The translations under genes and the position numbers were made by a program. Shown here piece by piece: positions 8,460-17,944 of a DNA stretch of 64,000 nucleotides. This DNA is from Martinezella lusitana (GTDB lineage: Bacteria; Pseudomonadota; Alphaproteobacteria; Rhizobiales; Rhizobiaceae), in contig NZ_FMAF01000007.1 in assembly GCF_900094565.1 (NCBI RefSeq), positions 213,767 to 277,766 of the forward strand, written 5' to 3'. Every line of letters begins with the position of its first letter. The first letter of the stretch is position 1. Below the pieces are notes generated by a model. The model saw only the letters and a program-made list of their open reading frames with translations, was not told the DNA's origin and ran no database searches.

Positions 8460-9227
8460 ATGACTGACAGGCTAAAAGGCAAGATCGCGATTATTTCCGG
8501 AGGGGCGACCGGTATGGGAGGAGCGGCCTCCCGGCTGTTCGCACGGGAAGGCGCAAGGGTCGCAATCATCGACCGGAACGGCGATGCAGCGGCGCAAACC
8601 GTCAGCGATATTCGCGCTGCCGGAGGAACCGCCGAGCATTGGATCGCGGATGTCTCCGACGAGACGGCGGTTACAGACGCGGTGAAGGGCGTGGAAGCCC
8701 TATTCGGCGCGGTCACCGTGCTGTTCAACCATGCGGGAACGATCGTCATCAAGCCATTCCTGGAAACGACAGTTCAGGAGTGGGATTGGCTTCATGCCGT
8801 CAATGTCCGTTCCATGTTTCTAATGACCCGGGCAGTGCTGCCGGGCATGATCGCTGCGGGCGGTGGCTCGATCGTTTGCACATCGTCGATTTCTGCCGTA
8901 GCTGCAACGCCGATGGAAGTCCTGTATGACACCACGAAGGGTGCGGTTCATATGTTCGCCCGTGCGGTCGGCGTTGAATTTCGAGACCGAAACATTCGCT
9001 GCAATGCCGTATGCCCCGGATTCATCCGAACGCCGCATGGCCTGCGGGAGGTTTCCGAGTTGCAGGCTCTGGGTGTCGACGTGTCGGATGCCGCTATCGC
9101 CGCGCAGCAGGGCCGCATCGGCGAACCCGAGGATGTGGCCCAGGCCGCGCTTTATCTCGCCAGCGACGAATCGCGTTTTGTCAACGGCGCCCACTTGTTT
9201 GTCGACAACGGCTTCACCGCGATCTAA
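8460..9227 (+). CDS. Short-chain dehydrogenase/reductase (SDR)
   Basis: A 255-residue classical SDR. It has the cofactor glycine motif GGATGMGG near residue 14, the NHAGT motif, the catalytic Ser in CTSSIS, the YDTTK catalytic Tyr/Lys pair and the C-terminal DESRFVNGAHLFVDNG signature. An Asp after the second strand (IDRNGD) suggests NAD(H) preference. It likely oxidises or reduces a hydroxyl or keto group of a small molecule; the substrate is unknown. It sits 369 bp behind the flavin oxidoreductase, so membership in the same catabolic unit is possible but unproven. Confidence 0.9.
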   Translation: MTDRLKGKIAIISGGATGMGGAASRLFAREGARVAIIDRNGDAAAQTVSDIRAAGGTAEHWIADVSDETAVTDAVKGVEALFGAVTVLFNHAGTIVIKPFLETTVQEWDWLHAVNVRSMFLMTRAVLPGMIAAGGGSIVCTSSISAVAATPMEVLYDTTKGAVHMFARAVGVEFRDRNIRCNAVCPGFIRTPHGLREVSELQALGVDVSDAAIAAQQGRIGEPEDVAQAALYLASDESRFVNGAHLFVDNGFTAI

Positions 9228-9401
9228 TTGCGGAGAGGCTACGTGGCTGTCGAGCAGATCGATGGCTGAAAAATGGTTGGGGTAACATGCCCTTTTGAGG
9301 CGCTGTGCGTTCGAGCGGTGGATGCCTCATTTTTTCGACACGCCTGCGATGCCGTGTTCGACAACGGCACCATGAAACCTTTTGATTTTTAAGCCGTTAT
9401 C

Positions 9402-11378
9402 GTGCTTATGACCCACGCTAAATTCAATCCGAAATCGGGCGGCGGTACCAAACCGCGCGGCCTTAAGAAGTCGCGCCAGGAAAAGGCGTCGACTGTCGAG
9501 GTCGCGCCGCCGCCAAATGTCATCGAGCCCGATCCAGAGTTGACGCCTGAGGAGGCCGAGCGGGCGCGCAAGAGGTATTTGCTGACGCGTTTCTGGATCA
9601 GTGCGCGCGGTTACTGGGGCAGCAGTGGCGACAGCCTCGCTTGGCCGTGCTCAATGGCACTATTGACCCTGATCGGCATCAATGTCGGCTTCCAGTATGG
9701 AATCAATATCTGGAATCGCGCGATTTTTGACGCCATAGAACAGCGTAATGCCAGCACCGTATATTTCCTAAGTGCCGTGTTCCTGCCACTCGTGCTCGGA
9801 AGCGTAGTCCTTGTCGCTGCCCAAGTCTCCCTTCGTATGGCGATCCAGCGCCGCTGGCGCTCCTGGCTCACTACCGCGGTGATCGCGCGCTGGCTCGCAA
9901 ACGGCCGGTACTATCAACTGAATCTCATCGGCGGCGACCACAAGAACCCCGAAGCGCGCATCACGGAGGATTTGCGGATTGCCACTGAATCACCTGTTGA
10001 TTTCACCGCTGGTGTCATTTCCGCATTTCTGTCGGCCTCGACCTTCATTGTGGTGCTCTGGACGATCGGCGGGGCCTTGACTCTGACGATCGGGGGTTCG
10101 AGCGTCACTGTTCCCGGCTTCCTCGTCATCACTGCGGTACTCTACGCCGCGATTACGTCCAGCTCGATGGCGCTTATCGGCCGCCATTTCGTCCACATCT
10201 CGGAGGTCAAAAATCAGGCGGAAGCCGAATTTCGCTACACGCTGACGCACGTGCGGGAAAACGGCGAGAGTATCGCATTGCTCGGCGGTGAAGAGGAGGA
10301 GCGTAACGACGTCGACAAGACGTTCGCCAACGTGCTCAGGCAATGGGCGCTTCTTGCACGCCAGCATATGCGCACCTCGCTTGTGTCGCAGGGGTCGAGC
10401 CTGTTTGCGCCAGTCGTACCGATTTTGCTTTGCGCTCCAAAGTTTCTCGAAGGCAGCATGACTCTTGGGCAGATAATGCAGGCTGCCTCCGCCTTCGCCA
10501 TCGTTCAGAGCGCGTTCGGATGGCTGGTCGACAACTATCCCCGGCTTGCCGATTGGAACGCCTGTGCCCGGCGCATTGCTTCGCTGATGATGTCGCTCGA
10601 CGGGCTCGAGCGCGCGGAACAGAGCAACGCCCTGGGACGCATCAAGCGCGGTGAAACTGAAGGCGATGCGATGCTCAGCCTGAACGATCTGTCGGTGTCG
10701 CTTGACGACGGCACCGCTGTGGTCAAGGAAACCCAGGTCGTGATCGAACCAGGCGAGCGGGTGCTCGTGGCCGGAGAATCCGGTTCAGGCAAGAGCACGC
10801 TGGTGCGGGCCATCGCAGGTCTTTGGCCGTGGGGCAACGGCAGCGTCAATTTCCACGCCGACAGACGATTGTTCATGTTACCGCAACGGCCTTATATCCC
10901 TTCCGGGACGCTTCGCCGTGCAGTCGCCTATCCGCGTGCCGCCGATGACTGGACGCTGGATACGATCAAGGCAGCCCTCGACAGGGTGGGGCTCGATTAT
11001 TTGAACGATAAGATCGAGGAGGATGCGCCATGGGACCAGACGCTGTCGGGTGGCGAAAAGCAGCGGCTCGCGTTTGCGCGTCTCTTGCTGCACGATCCCG
11101 ATATCATCGTGCTGGATGAAGCAACGTCAGCGCTCGACGAGAAGAGCCAGGACAAGATGATGGAGACGGTGATCCGTGAATTGCCGAAGGTCACGATCAT
11201 AAGCGTAGCGCATCGAGCCGAGCTGGAAGCCTTCCATAGCCGCAAGATCACATTGGAGCGGCGCGAAGGCGGTGCAAAGCTTGTCAGTGATATTGATCTT
11301 GTCCACCGTAAGAGAAAGCGGAATTTGCTTTTGCGCCTTTTAGAGAACCGGCCCTCCGCGGAGCGGGACCGCGAGTGA
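9402..11378 (+). CDS. BclA/SbmA-like peptide ABC transporter, fused permease and ATPase
   Basis: A 658-residue inner-membrane half-transporter. A Lys-rich cytoplasmic N-terminus (about 60 residues) is followed by a six-helix SbmA/BacA-type domain (about residues 85-380) with the EAEFRYTLTHVRENGESIALLGGE motif region, then a nucleotide-binding domain with [17 protein letters not shown] and IIVLDEATSAL. This architecture matches the YddA/BclA group; in Bradyrhizobium BclA carries antimicrobial peptides and is needed in nodules making NCR peptides. A role in peptide tolerance or cobalamin-type uptake is possible here. The start is GTG 9402 or ATG 9408; neither has a clear Shine-Dalgarno sequence. 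Confidence 0.85.
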   Translation: MLMTHAKFNPKSGGGTKPRGLKKSRQEKASTVEVAPPPNVIEPDPELTPEEAERARKRYLLTRFWISARGYWGSSGDSLAWPCSMALLTLIGINVGFQYGINIWNRAIFDAIEQRNASTVYFLSAVFLPLVLGSVVLVAAQVSLRMAIQRRWRSWLTTAVIARWLANGRYYQLNLIGGDHKNPEARITEDLRIATESPVDFTAGVISAFLSASTFIVVLWTIGGALTLTIGGSSVTVPGFLVITAVLYAAITSSSMALIGRHFVHISEVKNQAEAEFRYTLTHVRENGESIALLGGEEEERNDVDKTFANVLRQWALLARQHMRTSLVSQGSSLFAPVVPILLCAPKFLEGSMTLGQIMQAASAFAIVQSAFGWLVDNYPRLADWNACARRIASLMMSLDGLERAEQSNALGRIKRGETEGDAMLSLNDLSVSLDDGTAVVKETQVVIEPGERVLVAGESGSGKSTLVRAIAGLWPWGNGSVNFHADRRLFMLPQRPYIPSGTLRRAVAYPRAADDWTLDTIKAALDRVGLDYLNDKIEEDAPWDQTLSGGEKQRLAFARLLLHDPDIIVLDEATSALDEKSQDKMMETVIRELPKVTIISVAHRAELEAFHSRKITLERREGGAKLVSDIDLVHRKRKRNLLLRLLENRPSAERDRE

Positions 11379-11682
11379 AACGGCACCGTCCCAGAATGGA
11401 AATTGAAGTCTGCCTGGTCGGCGTTCCCGGAGGCGCCTGGGCAAGCCTGCACTGTGGAGAGGGCTGTCGTATTGCGCCACCAAGTGGCTCAAAAAACTTC
11501 TTGGGCCCGCTATCACGAGGCGAACCATTCTATCCAGAGGAATTGAGCTTCCGCTCGGGCGCAGATCAGAACTCGAAAATGCGTATGCCTGAGTTCACAA
11601 ACGCCATACGCACGAAGAACGCGCCATCGGCTGCCCGCCTCCCCGGTGGGAAGGGCCTTTGGAAAAGGCCCTTCCGGCAGCA
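11379..11682. other. Spacer without supported gene
   Basis: About 300 bp between convergent genes. Open frames exist but show no family resemblance, and none has a good ribosome-binding site. The only structure seen is the hairpin at 11650-11674. Confidence 0.5.
11650..11674 (-). terminator. Hairpin after the DUF1236 gene
   Basis: A perfect 11-bp inverted repeat (GAAGGGCCTTT / AAAGGCCCTTC) with a 3-base loop begins 8 bp beyond the stop codon of the minus-strand gene. It has no long U tract but sits exactly where a terminator is expected. Confidence 0.65.
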
Positions 11683-12081
11683 TTATTCCAGGATTTTCAC
11701 AACCTTACGGGTCTTCGGCTGGACGATAACCCGCTCGTGGTTAACGTAGGCGTAGGCGTAGGTTGGATTGTCGGGGACCGGTGTGACAACAACGGTCTCA
11801 GGGAGCGGCTGGCCGACAACTATCCTATCTTGCACGACAGTCTCACGGGAAGGCATTGGCTGCTCTTCCACGTAGGTGACGACCTTCTGGGGCGGAGGGT
11901 CGATGGCCGTTCCGACGATAGCTCCGGTCACGCCGCCGACTGCCGCGCCCACAGGGCCGCCAACAACTGCTCCGGTAACCGCGCCACCCGCAGCCCCGGT
12001 AACTGTCGAGGATTGTGCGAAGGCTGAACCAGCAAGAAGGCCAAAGGCGGCCGCTGCTGAAACGATGACTTTCGTATTCAT
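11683..12081 (-). CDS. DUF1236-family secreted protein with glycine-zipper segment
   Basis: A 132-residue protein with a Sec signal peptide (cleavage after AFA). A Gly/Val/Ala repeat region (about residues 26-60, TGAVVGGPVGAAVGG) resembles glycine-zipper membrane-associating segments, and a C-terminal DUF1236 domain carries the YAYAYVNHERVIVQP signature. DUF1236 proteins are common in Rhizobiales and have no established function. The gene is preceded by a purine-rich stretch made of repeated AAAGG units that supplies the ribosome-binding site. A near-match to the stress promoter occurs upstream (GGAAC with CATT in place of CGTT) but was not accepted. Confidence 0.85.
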   Translation of the reverse strand: MNTKVIVSAAAAFGLLAGSAFAQSSTVTGAAGGAVTGAVVGGPVGAAVGGVTGAIVGTAIDPPPQKVVTYVEEQPMPSRETVVQDRIVVGQPLPETVVVTPVPDNPTYAYAYVNHERVIVQPKTRKVVKILE

Positions 12082-12276
12082 AGCATTTTCCTTTCCTTTT
12101 CCTTTCCTTTTTGGCTCGTACGAGCTTAAAGGGGAATGCCCGTCGCACCAGAATGTTCCTCCTCACAAGCTGCTTGGCGTCATCACGAGTTGCGCCGTAG
12201 CGACAAAATCCGTGAAGGGTGACGCGCACGACATAGGCTCAAGGTCTTGTCCCGATTGCCATATTCATCAGATCAT

Positions 12277-13359
12277 TCAGCGCATGAGGCCGGCGGAACG
12301 AAGGGCATTTTCGATGACACCCCGGATACCGTCGGCGGACGCAGGTATTGGTCGTTCCGGCAGCGCGTCGTTTTGATGGGGCTCGGGATAGCTTCGTTTG
12401 CCAAAGGACGGCGTCAGGCCCCAGGATCGGGCGATATGCGCGGTTGAAGAGACGCCGACATCAAGCATGAACGGACCAGTAACGCCGAGACCGCTCTTGG
12501 TGTCGATCGGCGTTCCGTGACCCATACCGTCGATTCTATGGAGTTCGATCGAGACGAAACCGTCCTCCATTTCCCATCCGGTGATGCGATGGTTGGCTTC
12601 CGAAACCGAGGATGTGGGCGAAGAGGAAGACACGCCGTGAATGCTTCGCCATTGCTCGACGAGTCCACGGGCGTTCGCCTCGGCGACAATGTGGTCCCGG
12701 GTGCCCTGCCAGACAGAGACAATGGGCCACGGCCCTCGATGTGGTGATGCCTCGGTGATCTTGGCGGAAAGGATTGACGCGGATGGAAGGCCGTTACCGC
12801 GCATCCGCTCAAAGGCTTCCGGAACGGTAGAGGCGACGTTGTAGGGCAGGCCCGCGATGATTGCGCCGCCCGCGAATACTTCCGGATAGGTCGCGAGCAT
12901 GACGTTGGCCATCGCGCCGCCGGCTGAAAGTCCGGTGATGAAAACCCGCTTGCGATCTATCTGCTGCTCACGGCATGCCATTTCAATCATCTGAACGATC
13001 GACATGGCCTCCCCTTCGCCGCGGCGCGTATCGCCCGGCTCGAACCAGTTGAAACAGAGATTGATATTGTTCTCCCGGCGCTGCTCCGGATAAAGAAGAA
13101 TGAAGCCATGTTCGTCGGCAAGGCGGGACCACCCAGAACCATGATCGTAGATTTCAGCTGTTTGGGTACAACCGTGCAATACGACGACGAGGGCAGGGGG
13201 CTGCTCCGGCGAAGAAGGAACATATATCTTTGCGGCCAGTGCCCCAGGGTTTGAACCGAAGGCTCCGAGATCTCCGAGCCGAGACGTCGCAGCACTATTG
13301 CCGAGGTGTCCAACTCGCTGCTCTGCGAGGCGTTTGATCGTATCGGAAAGGGATGTCAT
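12277..13359 (-). CDS. PHB depolymerase-type alpha/beta hydrolase (esterase)
   Basis: A 360-residue esterase of the PHB-depolymerase/LpqC family. VVLHGCTQTAE forms the oxyanion region, the nucleophile Ser lies in GLSAGGAM, the acid is probably in IVSVWQGTRDHIV and the catalytic His in GMGHGTPID. Family members hydrolyse polyhydroxyalkanoate or feruloyl-type esters. No clear signal peptide is visible, so it is probably intracellular. The ORF is open from a TTG at 13371, but GGAG lies 6 bp before the ATG at 13359, so I start there. It is monocistronic. Confidence 0.88.
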   Translation of the reverse strand: MTSLSDTIKRLAEQRVGHLGNSAATSRLGDLGAFGSNPGALAAKIYVPSSPEQPPALVVVLHGCTQTAEIYDHGSGWSRLADEHGFILLYPEQRRENNINLCFNWFEPGDTRRGEGEAMSIVQMIEMACREQQIDRKRVFITGLSAGGAMANVMLATYPEVFAGGAIIAGLPYNVASTVPEAFERMRGNGLPSASILSAKITEASPHRGPWPIVSVWQGTRDHIVAEANARGLVEQWRSIHGVSSSSPTSSVSEANHRITGWEMEDGFVSIELHRIDGMGHGTPIDTKSGLGVTGPFMLDVGVSSTAHIARSWGLTPSFGKRSYPEPHQNDALPERPIPASADGIRGVIENALRSAGLMR

Positions 13360-13880
13360 TGCATGCTCCAACTATCAAAGCCGGAATGGCAGTGACAAAA
13401 GCAAACGCGCACTGCTCCATTTTGTTGCACTGCACAAAACGATTTACAGGATGAAACAGGGTAGGGGGCGAGCTTTCCGGGAATACCCGGCAGTTTTGAA
13501 GCCGCCATACTTGCGACAAACCGTTGCGATGGCCAGGAAAGGGGAGCTTGGAAACATTGATCACCAATTCCGTGACGATCGCTCCGAGGCTGGCAGCAGC
13601 GGCGGGTGGGCGGTCATGGTTGATGTCCTCAGGGGCTGCAGGTTTGCGGTGCGAAAGCCTTCCCCGGTATGGACGTCGTCGCTCAAGGCAGGAAAGAGAA
13701 TCCGTTATTCGTGCTCCTTATGAACCGGTTTTTTCACGCAATGTCATTGCGATAGGAAGGCAATTGCCGTTGTGCGGTTTGCCGGCCGCTCAATGGAACC
13801 ACGTCGACGGCCGAGCGTTTCTCTATGGCTATATCGGGCACTGCTGACATTTCGTCAGGAACCCCGAATGGGAGGAAAAT
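13360..13880. other. 521-bp spacer holding a stress-type promoter
   Basis: No supported gene between the divergent esterase and the small secreted protein gene. Its only recognised content is the EcfG-type promoter at 13795-13819 and a GGGAGG ribosome-binding site before 13881. Confidence 0.5.
13795..13819 (+). promoter_or_regulatory. EcfG/RpoE2-type general stress promoter
   Basis: GGAAC, 16 bp, CGTT, an exact match to the alphaproteobacterial general stress sigma consensus, ending 61 bp before the ATG of the small secreted repeat protein. Part of a set of such sites in this window. Confidence 0.7.
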
Positions 13881-14252
13881 ATGAAAACGCTGCTGATCGC
13901 GATCGGCCTTTTAGCCGCAACAACTTTGCCGGCTCTGGCAGCCGAACCTGTCAAGATGGTCGACACCAAAATGGGCAAGGTCATGGCTACGGAAAAGGGC
14001 ATGACCCTCTACACATTCGACAAGGATACCAAAGGTAAATCAAACTGCGACAAGGATTGCCTCAAGAAGTGGCCAGCCTTCCATGCTGCCGACAAAGCCA
14101 AGGCAGAGGGTGAGTGGTCGTTGGTCAAGGATGCCGATGGCAAGCAAATGTGGGCTTATGGCGGCAAGCCGCTTTATACCTTTACTGGAGATAAAAAGTC
14201 AGGCGACATGAACGGCGACGGCGTTGCCAACCTCTGGCACGTGGCTAAATAG
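13881..14252 (+). CDS. Secreted COG4315-type repeat protein
   Basis: A 123-residue periplasmic protein with a Sec signal peptide (cleavage after ALA). It has two repeats of the Lipoprotein_15/COG4315 type: GMTLYTFDKDTKGKSNC-DKDCLKKWPAF and GKPLYTFTGDKKSGDMNGDG. The two Cys are close together (CDKDC). No lipobox is seen, so it is soluble. The function of this family is unknown. A strong GGGAGGAAAAT ribosome-binding site precedes the ATG, and the upstream stress-type promoter suggests induction in stationary phase or under osmotic or oxidative stress. Confidence 0.88.
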   Translation: MKTLLIAIGLLAATTLPALAAEPVKMVDTKMGKVMATEKGMTLYTFDKDTKGKSNCDKDCLKKWPAFHAADKAKAEGEWSLVKDADGKQMWAYGGKPLYTFTGDKKSGDMNGDGVANLWHVAK

Positions 14253-14576
14253 CCGGATAGGCATGGAGTTGCAGAGGGCGGCCCTCGGATCGCCCTCTAT
14301 TTCGTACTGCAAATTCCCGTACAATGTCTTCGAGGTCCGAAACCCGAACGCAAAGCCCTGCCTTGCGGTTGATGTCGATATGGGGTCCGGCAAGAGAACA
14401 CGACCCGTTAGCGCGATACGAATGTCGAGGAAATCCGGATACTTCATCGTCCTGGCGCCCAGGAAAAGGCATTGCGGTCGCGCAGGCGACAGAGTTGTGG
14501 AATCCGCCCGCGATTTCTTGCCGACGGAAAATGAATACCCGTCAAGCTCCGCAGAACGCGAAGCCCCAGGTTCATT
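14253..14576. other. Spacer without confirmed gene
   Basis: Overlapping short frames on both strands. The minus-strand frame 14245-14472 (75 codons, ending in RGRSEGRPLQLHAYPAI) looks somewhat protein-like but has no recognised domain, so I do not call it. Confidence 0.4.
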
Positions 14577-16088
14577 CTATTCTAAGGTTAGCCAGCGCAG
14601 GCGCCTGCTTAGACCTACCAATGCCATCAGCGCGGTAGCGTAGGTCAAAGCGCCGGTAGTGATCTGAAGAAAAAGACCGACCCGCCAGGACATGTCTCCC
14701 GACAGATTGTGGACCACCATCACAGTCGCGATCATCATTATGCTCGCAGGCAGGATCAGCAGGATAACTCCTTTCGAAATCTCCACCCAATCCACCTTCG
14801 CAATCTTCGACTGCAGTCCGATGCAGGTCGCCAGCGCGAAAGCGGCCGTAAAGCATTGAACGATCGCCAACTCTCTCAGCCCAAACCGTGCAAACACGAC
14901 GACGGCCGCAAGCGATACAGCAACGTTCAACACGGTAACGGGGAGCCGGTACCGGATTCGATCGATGACGGATAGCGACGCCTCGTTGATGTAGCCAGGT
15001 GAAAGCAGCAATTGGCGCACACAAAGAAAGGGTATTATGGAGGCTGCAGGCATCCATGCATCGCCAAGTAGAAGACGTACGACAGGTTCGCATACCTGCG
15101 CAAGACCGAGGTACATGGGCGCTGCAATGGCAAACAGAATGAGAAGGAATCTCACGCCGGCGTGGCCGATCGAGCGCGCCGATGCGCCAGGCTGCCCGTG
15201 CGCACGCCGGAAAACCACCCAGCTCAACGACCGCGCCGGTTCGCCCATCAATTCCGACACGACTGAGACGACGCGCTCTGCCGCACGATAGAATCCCGCA
15301 TCCGCTACCCCTAGAAAACTCCCCACGACCAGGGTACCCGAATATGATCCGAGAAAGACGACCAGACGATTTCCGACGATCTGGCGCGAGAATGTTACGA
15401 CTTCGACAAACACAGGTGCCGTAAGCCGTAGACGCGGTAGCCGCATCGTAACGATCATGGATCCTGTCAGCAAAACAAATTGGCAAACTATTTTGGCCGC
15501 CGCCAGAGCCGATGCATGGGCATCAAGGTGGAGCAACGCCACTGCCGTGAGCAGGCCTACGACCTCTCCAACGACTCTGACGAGTGCACGTTGATGCAGA
15601 CGACCGGAAGCGACCAACACGCCGTCGAAAGTGGCGGTTAGCGCCGCGGGCAACATCCAGCAACTTAGAAGAGCGAGAAGCCAACTTTGCGCGACGTTGG
15701 CTGTAAGGGCGTAGAAGACCGTGGTACCGATGAGGCCGACGATCGTAAATATTCCGCCACTGCAAAGCGAGATAGTGGCGACTTGATCGAAGCAATCGCC
15801 GCTATCTCGCGATTTCATCATGAATTCCGCCCAGCCACCCTCCGCTATCACCACCAGCAGCATGGCAATGGCCGAAACGAAAGCGAAAAGCCCGAATTCG
15901 GCGGGGCTCAGCATGCGTGCCGCAAGGAAGAACATCGCGATTTGCGAAACCTGTGAAACGATCTTCGCTACGACGATCCAAACGCCGCCGGACACGATCG
16001 CCCGTATAAACTGACGTCTTGTGGGTCCGTCCCAATGCGGTGCTTCGCTGTCCGTGCGGGGTCCAGCGTCCTTGGTCGGTGAAAACAT
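14577..16088 (-). CDS. Polysaccharide flippase, Wzx-type (MOP superfamily)
   Basis: A 503-residue inner-membrane protein with about 12-14 hydrophobic segments, resembling Wzx/RfbX O-antigen or exopolysaccharide flippases. The N-terminal FIRAIVSGGVWIVVAKIVSQ and the first pair of helices with LSPAEFGLFAFV are typical. Such proteins move lipid-linked oligosaccharide units across the inner membrane. The ORF extends 23 codons upstream to 16157, but the ATG at 16088 follows GGAACG at a suitable distance. It lies directly downstream of the CheR-like methyltransferase on the same strand, and no glycosyltransferases or polymerase are nearby, so this is an isolated pair. Confidence 0.82.
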   Translation of the reverse strand: MFSPTKDAGPRTDSEAPHWDGPTRRQFIRAIVSGGVWIVVAKIVSQVSQIAMFFLAARMLSPAEFGLFAFVSAIAMLLVVIAEGGWAEFMMKSRDSGDCFDQVATISLCSGGIFTIVGLIGTTVFYALTANVAQSWLLALLSCWMLPAALTATFDGVLVASGRLHQRALVRVVGEVVGLLTAVALLHLDAHASALAAAKIVCQFVLLTGSMIVTMRLPRLRLTAPVFVEVVTFSRQIVGNRLVVFLGSYSGTLVVGSFLGVADAGFYRAAERVVSVVSELMGEPARSLSWVVFRRAHGQPGASARSIGHAGVRFLLILFAIAAPMYLGLAQVCEPVVRLLLGDAWMPAASIIPFLCVRQLLLSPGYINEASLSVIDRIRYRLPVTVLNVAVSLAAVVVFARFGLRELAIVQCFTAAFALATCIGLQSKIAKVDWVEISKGVILLILPASIMMIATVMVVHNLSGDMSWRVGLFLQITTGALTYATALMALVGLSRRLRWLTLE

Positions 16089-16166
16089 GTGAAGCGTTCC
16101 AGATTGATAGATCACCGGTCGCCTCGCCTCGATTGACGATCTCGGCGGCCGGTGCAAATTCGCGAG

Positions 16167-17081
16167 TTAGTGGTCGTCACGACGAAAGATGACCGAATAT
16201 CGCCGAGCCCAATCAGCCTCGCTGCGATCGATCGGCTCACGGCCCCAGCGAAGCCACGGCCAGCCGGTTTTTAATCCCTCCGCTTCCCATATCTCTTCCT
16301 GGTTCATCAGCACGGGCCGAAACCCGAATTCCGTCAACACTCTCGTTTTAACGTCGAGATCGATCCCGTCGACGACCAGATATCCGTCGCGGGCGACAAG
16401 CCTTACCATGTTCCGTAGGCATCGTTCGGCCAAGTGGTCGTCCATCGGCCCCATGAAATTGTTTGCCAGCAGGAAATCCTGCGGCTCGAAAAGCTCCGGA
16501 AGCTTATCGTCAGTCGCATCGGCGGTCCGCCAGGTAACGCCTTCCGTCACCCAGTCCCTTACCCGCAACGATCCATCCGCAAGAGGCTCCAGGAGTTTGA
16601 CGAGTGATGGCACATCAGCGCCGGCGACTTCCGCCCTGCCTGCAGCGTAAAGACCTCCCTCGGCAGCCGGAACATCGGGAAAGTAGACGCCTCGCCGTGC
16701 GGCCTCCACCACCGCATCCGATATGTCTGCGCCCTGCGCGGTGACATGCAAATCGCTCCGGAGGCTTTTGATCGTGTAGAGAACGGAATAGAGTTCGGCC
16801 CCGGTACTGCACCCAATAGACGCGATCTTTAGGTGGCTGCTACGCGGATAGTGGGACGCGAGTGTTGCGATAGTCGACAACAGCGGCGGGTTGCGCATGA
16901 ACTGGGTATAGTGCGACTGAAACTTCCCGGTGTGACGGGTGAATTGGCGGTAGATGTATCGTCCGGCACGGAACATGGCCGGCGTTCGCCGGACTGGGTG
17001 CGGAAGTGTCTCCCAAAGAGCGCGACACAGGCGAAAGGGAGCCTGACGAAGGGAATTAAATCCAGTGATGGCGAGCGGCAT
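16167..17081 (-). CDS. CheR-like SAM-dependent methyltransferase
   Basis: A 304-residue protein. The segment IGCSTGAELYSVL (about residues 88-100) matches the SAM-binding motif I of CheR (CSTGEEPYS), followed by GADISDAVVEAARRGVY, the CheR-type acidic loop and A-R-x-G-x-Y. The CheR N-terminal regulatory domain is not recognisable; the first 85 residues are basic and different, so a chemoreceptor substrate is unlikely. It has a strong AGAAGGAG ribosome-binding site. Being next to the flippase suggests modification of a cell-surface polysaccharide or its lipid carrier. The substrate is unknown. Confidence 0.75.
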   Translation of the reverse strand: MPLAITGFNSLRQAPFRLCRALWETLPHPVRRTPAMFRAGRYIYRQFTRHTGKFQSHYTQFMRNPPLLSTIATLASHYPRSSHLKIASIGCSTGAELYSVLYTIKSLRSDLHVTAQGADISDAVVEAARRGVYFPDVPAAEGGLYAAGRAEVAGADVPSLVKLLEPLADGSLRVRDWVTEGVTWRTADATDDKLPELFEPQDFLLANNFMGPMDDHLAERCLRNMVRLVARDGYLVVDGIDLDVKTRVLTEFGFRPVLMNQEEIWEAEGLKTGWPWLRWGREPIDRSEADWARRYSVIFRRDDH

Positions 17082-17944
17082 TATATACTCCTTCTAACGT
17101 AGCGCCGATCCCAACGAGGATCAGGCAAACAACAGGGTTTCAAATCGGATTGGTGCAAACGCGCGCTAAGAAGCTTTCCTGCGCTATCATCGAAAGACAG
17201 GCCCGGAGATTGCCGACCCCATACCGAGGCAGGCCGGCAGGATGCGGCGTCCGGCTGCTATCGTACGCATGTCGGCTCACTTCGGAGTTCGCGTATCGCA
17301 GAAGCGAGACTATCTACCGGGAGCAGAAGTGCGCAGTCGTGTCGCGATAGAGCCTACGAGGGATACAGAAAACTCTGTTGCTCTGGAGGAAACAGTGGCA
17401 GCCCATGGGGCAAGAAGTATGCCCGGACAATCTCAGATACTGCAAAATAGAGCGAAGGGCAGATCACATCGAAGGTAGAATAAGCAGCGCTGTAGCGTTT
17501 ACAGGCTTGCATCGACCGCTGGACCCGTTTGGTTCCAGCGGTGTGGCTGGACCAAATACAATCACGCGGAACGCGCGACGATCCAGCAGATAGCTCTATC
17601 CTGCCCAATTCCCGATGACCTTTTCCCGTGTGGAGATGCGGAATGTTTGCGGCAAGCGCAATCGCCGCCAAAATGCCGACGATCACGAGAAATCTTTGAG
17701 CCAAGGATATCTGAAGATTCTGCATACAGAGGTTTTAGGTCGGCCCATCACTCGCCTCAATTCGCCAAATCGGAGCGGGTCATCGTCAAAAAGGCGTAGC
17801 GCCAATTCGAGTACCTCCTCGGTTTAAGATGATGGTAGGGCAATGTAAACTTGACGCTGTGAAAACAAGATCTGGGAGTGAGATCTTGGTTCATGCGGCG
17901 TGAGGGCGCCTCTGACATCTGGAGAGAGCGCCATTGGACTATCT
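17082..17944. other. Gene-poor spacer, 863 bp
   Basis: Frames on both strands lack recognisable domains. The minus-strand frame 17354-17725 starts with a plausible membrane segment (RFLVIVGILAAIALAA), but the rest is atypical in composition. It could be a decayed or orphan gene and is not called. Confidence 0.45.

Noticed and set aside
12130..12156. Possible stress promoter before the DUF1236 gene
   Set aside because: GGAAC is followed at the right distance by CATT, not CGTT; a key base is wrong.
17354..17725. Minus-strand frame with an N-terminal hydrophobic helix
   Set aside because: Only the first 25 residues look natural; no ribosome-binding site or family.
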